From Gryganskiella cystojenkinii (lineage: Eukaryota; Mortierellomycota; Mortierellomycetes; Mortierellales; Mortierellaceae), in the NCBI GenBank assembly GCA_015852425.1, contig JAAAIG010000803.1:1-17508 (forward strand): DNA of 17,508 bases. Reading direction: 5' to 3'. This document shows, piece after piece, positions 1 to 7,900 of this stretch. Within the stretch, counting starts at the first letter, position 1, and each line of letters begins with the position of its first letter. The notes beneath the pieces were generated by a model. It did no database searches, was not told the DNA's origin, and saw only the letters and a program-made list of their open reading frames with translations. The translations under genes were made by a program, and so were the position numbers.

Positions 1-165
1 GGTTCAAGAAACGATTCTTACAGGAGCGGAAATGCAACAAAAAAACCAATCTCACAGGGTGGGGGGGGGCTGAAAGTGGTCCCCAGACAAGTTTTGACGG
101 GTGTAACTTTGCGCTCACAAGAAGTTTTTACCCCCCGCAGAACGCGATTGTTACAGGGGTGATTT
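1..165 (+). repeat. Foldback repeat, copy 1 (direct; cut by window edge)
   Basis: This is the left arm of a long hairpin. Positions 93-136 are perfectly reverse-complementary to 216-259 (44 bp). Flanking blocks also pair imperfectly: the CTCACAGGGTGGGG block, the GATTGTTAC block and the GGTTCAA start. The unpaired loop is about 166-182. It matches copy 3 (548-790) in direct orientation. Copy 3 continues further left than this copy can be followed, so copy 1 probably extends beyond the window. No coding potential is seen. Confidence 0.85.
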
Positions 166-182
166 GTTTTTGGAATAAGGTA

Positions 183-412
183 AAATCACTCCCCCCCGTA
201 ACAATCACTGTCCACGGGGGGTAAAAACTTCTTGTGAGCGCAAAGTTACACCCGTCAAACCTTAACTGGGAGACTACTCTCAGTGCCCCCACCCTGTGAG
301 ATAGCTTTTTTTCGCCTTTTCACTGCCGTAAGAATTATTTCTTTGAACCGTATTCACGGGGGCTCGATGAGATTTCCACCTTATTTCTCACCTTTGTAAA
401 CGCAATTGAGAA
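183..412 (-). repeat. Foldback repeat, copy 2 (inverted)
   Basis: This is the right arm of the hairpin with copy 1, including the perfect 44-bp match at 216-259. Read on the minus strand it also follows copy 3 over its whole length. Shared blocks are CTCAATT(T)GCGTTTA, CAAAGGTGAGAAA, GGTGGAAATCT, CCGTGAATA, GGCAGTGAAAAGGCGAAAA and TCTCACAGGGTGGGGG. The full unit is therefore at least about 240 bp. Copies 2 and 3 form a second, looser inverted pair centred near 480. Confidence 0.8.
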
Positions 413-547
413 CCAGTGTATGAAGAGTGCACACTCACTGATCTTGATGAACACCGTATCTTCTTTTTAGTGTTCTCTTTCTTGAGATGAGACATAAAGG
501 CAGAGAGAAAAATTGGAGAAGTGAGATCGCCTGTTTCTACACCGCTG

Positions 548-790
548 CCACTCAATTTGCGTTTATTAATACAAAGGTGAGAAAGTAAGATAAGTCCTGG
601 AAAACAGGGTGGAAATCTTATAGGGCCTCCGTGAATATACAGTACAAAGAAATGATTCGTACGGCAGTGAAAAGGCGAAAAAAAAAAGCAATCTCACAGG
701 GTGGGGGCCCTGAAAGTGGTCTCCCAGACAAGAAATTTTCACCCCGTAGAACGTGATCGTTATAGGGAGCGCTGAATTCTTTTTGGTCCT
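548..790 (+). repeat. Foldback repeat, copy 3 (direct)
   Basis: This is a diverged third copy in the orientation of copy 1. It shares the CGGCAGTGAAAAGGCGAAAA and CTCACAGGGTGGGGG blocks and the TTTTTGG segment that is the loop of the copy 1/2 hairpin. Relative to copy 1 it lacks roughly 30 bp (about 92-121), the piece lying between two ACAAG repeats. Short open frames across it look accidental. Confidence 0.75.
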
Positions 791-919
791 ATTTTTTTTC
801 ACCCCCCACCCCACACCCGATTGAACAAGGGAGGGAAAGGGCGCCAGTGCAATGGCCTCTCGAATTAGACGCTGTTGTTTGCACCACTACCCACGGACGG
901 CAGCACACATCTAAATCTT

Positions 920-1500
920 TCAGAAATCTTGTGGTCCTGCCACGATGAGCAACCACGTACTCGCATTACTGTGGCATCCGTGCAGCCTGTTGGCAGGCTT
1001 ATGACCTGTTTGTGCAGACCAAGCGTCCTCCGCAATAATTTTTTCTTGCACTTCCACTGGAGGAGCAGACCTGGGTTTGAAATGGGTCTCTTTTTTGCTT
1101 GATGTGGGGGATGCTTTGTGTCTTGTTCCTGCACGCTTGAAATTATCTTCCTCGTCCACATATGCAACTTCTGGGACCAAAGCATGGAAGTCAATCAATT
1201 GGTGGAACACAAGGCTTTTTCTTTTGCTTGATGCGGGAGATGCTTTGTGTCTTGTTCCTGCACGCTTGAAAATTTCCTCTCCTGAACCGTCCTCGTCCAC
1301 ATATGCAACTTTTGAGACCAAAGCATGGAGTCAATCAATTGGTGGGAACACGAGGATTTTCGTGCAGATTTGTTGACGAAAGTTGTGCCTAAACGGCCAA
1401 TTTTGTCAACATGGAGAATAGCAAAGACGATGACTGCCAAAAGGACACAAAAAAACAAACAAATGCCAACGAGGACAGCGCTGGCTGCAGTCACAAAGTT
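920..1500 (-). pseudogene. Frameshifted remnant of a one-pass membrane protein with a duplicated polar tail
   Basis: Read on the minus strand, the frame opens just after a TAG at 1503-1501 with no ATG. It encodes a strong transmembrane stretch (AVLVGICLFFCVLLAVIVFA) followed by basic, polar sequence. Near 1329 the frame breaks. The second tail repeat reads GACTTCCATG where the first has GACTCCATG, one base fewer, so the reading moves to the frame ending in TGA at 922-920. That frame carries two copies of a motif ending FKRAGTRHKASP. Seen: hydrophobic segment, repeat and one-base break. Inferred: the membrane and tail part of a surface protein whose extracellular part is lost or lies in an exon I cannot find in 1504-1870. 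The plus strand also has an open frame over the repeats, so coding strand is not certain. No known family recognised. Confidence 0.45.
1090..1355. repeat. Two-copy tandem duplication (about 129-bp period)
   Basis: Unit 1 (about 1090-1214) and unit 2 (about 1219-1355) share long identical blocks such as GATGCTTTGTGTCTTGTTCC, CTCGTCCACATATGCAACTT and TCAATCAATTGGTGG. The spacing between matching starts is a multiple of three. Unit 2 carries an extra block near 1275-1290. It lacks one A in CATGGAGTC compared with CATGGAAGTC in unit 1. The duplication falls inside the minus-strand membrane-protein remnant. Confidence 0.9.
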
Positions 1501-1503
1501 CTA

Positions 1504-1874
1504 GACTTTCAGTATTGGCAATGGATAAGGGGGGTCCAGACCCCGATCTAAATAGATCTGTCTGAGTGTACAGTACTCAGTAACAAGCCAGCATTGTAAT
1601 ACATCGGTGTGTTCTATGGTGGACGAAGTGGTTTATCCGGTACCCACAGGGATTAGCCATAGTCCAATAATAATCTCATGCCCTTTAATAACATACTCGT
1701 GTATATGAAAGACAAATTTCCATTGCATCAGAGAAATCACTCTTTCTTAAACATTTAACTGCTATTTGAATTCCTACGTCTCCGCTCTGCTGTTTCCTCT
1801 GTTTTGGCGCGTTTCACCAAAGCTACAATAATGAATATCAAGAGAGGTACGTCAGACCGGCCATCATAATATAT
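1504..1874. other. Intergenic region between divergent reading frames
   Basis: No convincing gene. The frame of the 698-residue gene stays open upstream from its ATG to a TGA at 1767-1769 but contains no earlier ATG. The region must hold the promoter of that gene, and possibly a missing first exon of the minus-strand remnant. No clear TATA box or splice pair could be assigned. Confidence 0.4.
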
Positions 1875-3971
1875 ATGATATTACCAGATTGTGGTTCAAA
1901 TAGATATGCTGCCTTGTCAAATTTGATGCTTGCCATAGGGTTTTGCGTCACGATATTTACACTTATAAGTATTCAGAAATCGTTGCTTGCTGTTCTTATA
2001 GGATCTGTCACGCCGTATCAAAAGGATGAACAAGGTGCCTCCCATCAGTCTACGATTTTCCTGCTGAACACAAACAAGCACGTTATAGCCACAAGGATTG
2101 CGCTTGAATCACTCAATGGTGCCAAGATCAACGGAACACAAGTCATCGCGGGTTACGGTACGAAAGTAATCGACAACACGTGGCATGCCAGGGTTGTCAC
2201 CAAACTTCAGTCTTGCGGGTTCCCAACCAATGATTCTGGTCACACCTGTGACTACATGAAGGTGCTGGAGAAATACAGGAGTGGAGACTCAATGATGAAC
2301 GGTGGAGTCAGTACCGACATGATCGCCGTATGTGTTGCAGTCGCCGCTGATACCTGGGCTCATGGTGGTCCGATCACAGCGTGGTGTGGTGCGGCGTTGA
2401 GTTGCTCGGTTGCTGCTTTGGCTGGAGGGATTAGCAAGGTGTTGGCAGAGGGTAATGAATCAGATGTTCGTAACCTGATGATGGCTGCACTGCCGACTGA
2501 AGAAACGGCATTGATCAATGACATCGATAACTCTTTGGCCATTGACGGCCATACTTTCTGCGGATGCGATATCGATGGAAATTGCGGAAACCATTATATG
2601 CAAGGCTGTGTGAATGCTCGCAGGGACACCTCCATGCCGCGTGAGGACTTTGTGAAGAAGGCTGCTGGATCTTCGGTTGTGACAGGTATCGATATGACTC
2701 GTGTGGTGACCTCCAGTGTGCTCAAGACCAGGCCAGCTGATGCCCATATCGAAGGTGGCAAGTGGTACGAGTATGTCAAGAACAGTCGTCTTCCACCGTC
2801 TCTGTGGCAACGTCATTTGGGTGCTCCAGTCGTATTGAACAACGCAGTCAACCGGTGGCTTGCAGGTGATTGCCTCCTCACTGGATCACGCTTGATGGCT
2901 GGTGGATATTTTTATGATTGTGGTGCAATGACGGATATGCAAGGTGGTGAAGAATCCACGTATGCGTCGACTGCTGCGAGGGATGAGAAGGCCTGGAGAG
3001 AGTCGATTGGCGCGGCAGAGGTCTGTGTATCGGTTCAAGTCACAAACACGTGGAACTCGCTAGTGAATGAGATGGCGATCCATGCTCGTGGTGCTGATCT
3101 TCCGTTTGTCATACTCGAGGGCTTGACTGCCAAGCAGCGATCAACTATGCTCGTACTTGATACGAGCTTGCAGCATGCCGTATTGACAGAGGATGCTGGT
3201 GTAATGTCGTTCGCCGATCTGGCCCTCGTGCAGGTTGTCAATGGATACAGTGATCAAGCGGAGGATGTTATGTCACATGTGTACAATAACGGATTGTTTT
3301 TGGCGTTTGGTGCTGTTGGGGCGGTGTTTGACGACGATCATCCAGCTGCGTACGGATCACTTTGCCGTAGTCTTATGGCCAGCTGCCAATACCGCGGATG
3401 GACACCGGGTGCTCAAGCCATTTGCTACACGATCTTATGGAACTTGCTGAATGGACGACACCGTACATTGGAGAAAGGCGTATACGTCAAGTGGGAGCTA
3501 ATTGAGGATAAGTTTGACCTTGCTGGAAAGTTGGAGAAGTGGAAGCCGATCGAGAAATCCCTTTGTGCCAAGTTATGCGGTGAGGGTTGGATAAAGGGAG
3601 TCATGTTGACAGCTGAACAACGTCCAGCCAATGGAACTGCCGGTGGTAATGAGCTGTGGGCTCGTGCGATGCGTAACATTGCAGAGCAGAACGGATGTGG
3701 CGTCGACGCGCTCCTTGCATACATCTGTGCGGACTGTGACTGTACACCTGAGACTGTTTGCAGGTTGCACGGTGACGAGCACAGTGGAAGCGATGCAATG
3801 GGAGAAATGGCGAAGCTGATAGAGAAGACGGCATACAATGGGACCATTCAATTATTCGGCTGGTTGCTTTGTGGCGTTGTTTGGTTTCGACGTGCCTTGC
3901 ATCTGCGATGTGGATTTATGGGATATGGAGTGATCCTTGCTGGTGCTGAAGTAGATTTTACCTGTGCTTAA
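1875..3971 (+). CDS. Orphan cysteine-rich, type II membrane-like protein, 698 residues
   Basis: An unbroken frame of 698 codons, not matched to any family I recognise. Residues about 13-43 form a hydrophobic segment after a short polar start, as in an uncleaved signal anchor. The remaining about 600 residues hold some 25 cysteines, in clusters at 114-177, 229-245 (CGCDIDGNC), 497-517, 564-568 and 608-629 (CADCDC). There are five N-x-S/T sites (N86, N119, N194, N586, N655). This suggests a disulphide-bonded luminal or extracellular domain. A second hydrophobic stretch lies near the C-terminus (about 657-690, interrupted by FRRALHLR). W-containing motifs recur (NTWHA, DTWAH, NTWNS). The first ATG at 1875 was chosen because no in-frame ATG precedes it; an upstream exon is possible. 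Its stop lies 14 bases into the convergent microprotein ORF. Coding is likely from length and composition; function is unknown. Confidence 0.7.
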   Translation: MILPDCGSNRYAALSNLMLAIGFCVTIFTLISIQKSLLAVLIGSVTPYQKDEQGASHQSTIFLLNTNKHVIATRIALESLNGAKINGTQVIAGYGTKVIDNTWHARVVTKLQSCGFPTNDSGHTCDYMKVLEKYRSGDSMMNGGVSTDMIAVCVAVAADTWAHGGPITAWCGAALSCSVAALAGGISKVLAEGNESDVRNLMMAALPTEETALINDIDNSLAIDGHTFCGCDIDGNCGNHYMQGCVNARRDTSMPREDFVKKAAGSSVVTGIDMTRVVTSSVLKTRPADAHIEGGKWYEYVKNSRLPPSLWQRHLGAPVVLNNAVNRWLAGDCLLTGSRLMAGGYFYDCGAMTDMQGGEESTYASTAARDEKAWRESIGAAEVCVSVQVTNTWNSLVNEMAIHARGADLPFVILEGLTAKQRSTMLVLDTSLQHAVLTEDAGVMSFADLALVQVVNGYSDQAEDVMSHVYNNGLFLAFGAVGAVFDDDHPAAYGSLCRSLMASCQYRGWTPGAQAICYTILWNLLNGRHRTLEKGVYVKWELIEDKFDLAGKLEKWKPIEKSLCAKLCGEGWIKGVMLTAEQRPANGTAGGNELWARAMRNIAEQNGCGVDALLAYICADCDCTPETVCRLHGDEHSGSDAMGEMAKLIEKTAYNGTIQLFGWLLCGVVWFRRALHLRCGFMGYGVILAGAEVDFTCA

Positions 3972-4143
3972 TATTGTTTTGGGACAATCGTATGATAGTT
4001 TGGACCCTTATATCTAGTTCCCTCAGTTCCCGTTTTATTTCCTGCCGTGCTTGCAATCCCTCTAGTTCTTCATCTATATTTTTTCCTTTTTTTTGCACAT
4101 TCACAAATAATAACCAGAGCGAGCACGCCAAACAGGTACACAT
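3958..4143 (-). CDS. Small membrane/coiled-coil protein, 61 residues, convergent and overlapping
   Basis: A short ORF from a true ATG at 4143. It starts with a moderately hydrophobic segment (CLACSLWLLFVNV) and continues as a charged amphipathic helix with heptad-like spacing of I/L/V at residues 36, 40, 43, 47 and 50 (LRELDIRVQTI). Its stop overlaps the end of the 698-residue gene by 14 bases, tail to tail. An overlapping frame on the same strand (ATG 4273, stop at 4072-4070) has a better membrane segment (YLFGVLALVIICEC) that ends in the A-rich tract just before the coiled coil. The two frames differ by one base over A8-GG-A6, so the original gene may have been longer and joined them. It may be a real microprotein, the 3' part of a frameshifted gene, or chance; the regular heptads favour a real origin. 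Confidence 0.35.
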   Translation of the reverse strand: MCTCLACSLWLLFVNVQKKGKNIDEELEGLQARQEIKRELRELDIRVQTIIRLSQNNIKHR

Positions 4144-4273
4144 AGTCTTTGCTTATTTCCATATCAATATACGACCATTGGAATTTCAACATCCAGATCT
4201 CCTTGAGGGGCTGTGGTGTTAGATGAGTGGTCTCGCCCCACTTTCCCCTGCAGGCCTGGAAGTTGTATCGCAT

Positions 4274-4935
4274 GCCAGACTGTGGAAAGCTACTTCCGGT
4301 TTATGGGCTGGAGACTTTCCGAAGCTGGCCAACGATCGGAAAGCGTCTTGGTTGCAGTTACTATACCCCTTTCACGAACGAGCACGAAGTGGAAGAGTGG
4401 AAGTGAGGGAAGAGCAGTAACAAGAACATAGTATGCTTTATGATATTTGTGAGTTGCAGACTGAGGTTCTATGGAAGCTATGTAGGTGGTTTATTTAGGA
4501 AAGACAAACGGGTGCAGCACAGGTTATTGATAAGAGAAAGGATGTCCTGACGACGATCTCGTCGCTGGAGAAAGAATAAGACAGAAAAGACAAGGAACAA
4601 AACGGAACGAGGTGGAAGCTGATTATCAAAAGATATGACTCGAGACAAGACATGGTCTTATCAGAAGAGGACATGACAATGGTGATGTCGAAGACCATGA
4701 ACAAAGAGATAGCAATGGAGCAGATAGAAACGAAAAGAAAGAGATAGAACAGTTACTCGGAACAGACAAGGATGAAAGGGATCAAAAAGAACGAGGATTG
4801 GCGTGGAAGATGGGCGGAGACGACGATCCAATGATTTCCGTTGGAAGACTCGGAAACTAAAAAAAGCCTAGGCTTGGAGTTGGTTCTAGGCTGGATTCGT
4901 AACACTGTTCATAATAATAATCTTCAGCTCGATAG
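4274..4935. other. Intergenic, purine-rich 3' flank of the NRPS gene
   Basis: No convincing gene. Two overlapping plus-strand frames (4213-4431 and 4223-4420) look accidental. There is a small hairpin, CTTTCCGA (4315-4322) with TCGGAAAG (4336-4343). About 4500-4830 is strongly A/G-rich on the plus strand. A perfect 12-bp palindrome AAGCCTAGGCTT lies at 4864-4875, in the likely 3' UTR of the NRPS. The NRPS polyadenylation site is not obvious; a minus-strand AATAAA at 4495-4490 is the only canonical one noticed and is about 440 bases past the stop. Confidence 0.4.
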
Positions 4936-7900
4936 CTACAGTTTGCTGAGCCTCCGTTCTTTCTGCGACTCTTCCAGCCTCTTTCCAAGTACCCTTCCGA
5001 CTATCGCTATATGTTCAGGCTGATCCATCGCAATATGTTTGCATTCTACATTATGTACCTCAATCCCTCTGAGAGTATATAGAGCCCAGCTCATTGGATC
5101 AATAAATGGCTTGGTCTTGGTGGCACTAAAATAGATCATGTCTCCCGAATAAACCTGTGTCGAGTGTGATTTGGCGATGGAAAGATTATGTCTGATGGCG
5201 CCTTGCACCTTCGCCCATAAAAGCTTGCCGTCCTCTTCAGATCCCCCGTCGCCAGCGGATAGTGCATACTCTGCAAAGAATACTTCCTCAATATCGGCCT
5301 CAATATCTGCCGAGATTGCTTCATAGTCTAGTGTAGAGTCCATGAGAGCGAGGAACGCGATTTTTTCTCCCAGCTTCTTGAGATGAACGGCAACGCACTG
5401 TGCAACGTTACCTCCAAATGACCACCCTAGCAAATGGTAAGGCCCTCGAGGTTGTATGCTGCGAATCCGCGAAACGTAATCTTGTGCCATCTCTTCTATG
5501 GACGACGCTCGCGCCTCAGTACCATCAAATCCACGAGCTTGAAGTCCATAGATCGGTTGTTCAGGGTTGAAATGTTTGGCAAGTCGAGAATAGCTCCAAG
5601 ACAATCCTCCTGCGGGATGGACACAGAATAATGGGAGACGATTTCCTTGTGGCTTGAGGGGAAACAACACGTCGAAAGATGAATCCTTTTTGTCTTGATT
5701 CTTTTTGAGATGTGGTGTCAGCTCTGCGATCGTAGGAGCCTTGAACAATGCTTGGAGTGACAATTCACTTCCGAGAACAGACTTTGCCTCCTTAATCATC
5801 TTTACGGCAAGTAGTGAATGTCCTCCAAGATCGAAAAAGTTGTCATTACGTCCAACTCGGTCAACTTTCAAAAGATTGCCCCAAATCGCCGCCAATGAGT
5901 TCTCGACGTTGCCTTGAGGTGCTTCATATCCTTGACTGATCACGGCGTCACCATCTGGTTCTGGGAGAGCCTTTAAATCGAGTTTACCATTTGATGTCAA
6001 TGGAAAGCTTTGCATTCGGACAAATGCTGATGGGACCATGTAATCCGGTAATTTAGCCTTGAGATGTTCACGAAGGGTACGAGCCAGATCCGCTGAGTTG
6101 TCGGCAATCACATATGCGACGAGTCGTTTGCCATCTCCTTCACTTTTCGCAGCAACGACTGCCTCTTTAACCATCGGATGTTCAACAAGTCTTGTTTCGA
6201 TCTCTCCAAGCTCAACCCGGTATCCTCGAATCTTGACCTGATGATCTCGTCGTCCCAGAAATACAAGGTCGCCATTTGGCAGATACTTGACAAGATCTCC
6301 AGTCTTGTACATCCTTGCATTGTACTCAGTGTTGAATGGCTCAGCAAAGAATGTCTTCTTGTTCAACTCAGGTCTGTTGAGATATCCTCGTGCGACTCCT
6401 ACTCCTGCAATGTACAATTCTCCGATTGCCCCAACTGGAAGTAACTTTTGGTTCCCATCCAAGACGTAAACTCTCTTGTTGGCATGAGGTCGTCCAATGG
6501 GGAGAGCCTCACCTTGGAATCCAGGATGACATCTCCATCCTACCGCATCTACTGTTGTCTCTGTTGGTCCATAATCGTTGATGATGGTTCCGTTCGGGAT
6601 CGATTCTGCAAGATCCCTCAAGTTAGAAGGAGAAAGAGCTTCTCCAGCTAAGAGCATAGTCAGGGGTGTATTGAGTCTCGGCATGTCCCTGCAATCTTGA
6701 ATCAATGACGGAGTCAGTGTTGCATGGGTGATTGAGTGGAGTCTCATATATTCCCAAAGCAATGCCTTGTCCATTCGAGTTGAGTTCGAGAGGATGTGTA
6801 GACTTCCGCCATTACAAAGAGCCGATACGATCTCATGGACACTTCCATCAAAGCTCATTGAGAAGAATTGAAGTACTCTGCTTGAGGAACCTACTCCAAA
6901 GACTTCAGGTCGGGTCAACGCAAGATTGGCAACACTAGTATGGTCAATCATCACGCCTTTTGGTTTCCCGGTCGATCCTGAAGTATAGATGACATAGGCT
7001 AGATGATGTGGGCCTAGACCAGGGACTCGAGGATTCGTGATGGACTCTTCAAAAAGATTAATGGGATCCACAACGGTGATCGAGTGCGGGAGTGACGAGC
7101 GAAGAGCAGATAATCCAGATTGATCGGCTAATAGGACTGATGGGCACGCGTCGGCAAGGATGTCATGTAGACGCTCACTTGCAAATGCTGGATCCATAGG
7201 AACATATGCACCTCCAGCTTTGAGGACTCCGAGGATTCCAATCATCATTGTGACTGATCGGTCAACACAGATAGCGACAAGAGAGTCAGGTTTGACTCCA
7301 AGTTTGATGAGGTGGTGTGCAAGTTGATTTGATCGTTCATTCAACTCACGATAGCTCATCGATTGACCCTCATAGACGACAGCTGCTGCTTGTGGATTAA
7401 GGTCGGTATGCTGCTCGAACATGTGATGGATTGGACGACTTCCGGGGAAAACAGTGGATGTCTTATTCCATGACTTGATAAGCATCTCTTGTTCTTCTCT
7501 TGGTATCACTTCTAATTCTCGGACTGGCATACTGGGAGAGTTATCGAGGGCGTCAACGACACTTTCTAGTGCTTGGAGCATATACCCGCAGATACGGTCT
7601 GCATCAAATGGTTCCATCACGACTGATAGGAGTCCAAGAGTGTCATTTCCAGTTTCGACGGTCATGGTAAATGGATATGTCATCACGTCTCGTCTCTCCT
7701 CCAACTGGATACCATCGATCACAATAGTATTTGCCCTGTTTTCAATCTTTCGAAAGTTCAATACAGAGCAGAATAGAGGACTGCGATCAGGAGTTTTTCT
7801 GCATCGTTGAGCCAATGCGAGTGGAGCATGCTCATACTTAAGCAACTCAGTGATGTCGTCACGGACTCGATACAGGCTGTCAACTACGCTTGCATCTTCG

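Noticed and set aside
1..412. CRISPR-like array or bacterial terminator
   Set aside because: There are only two or three long diverged copies in mixed orientation, and the genome is clearly eukaryotic.
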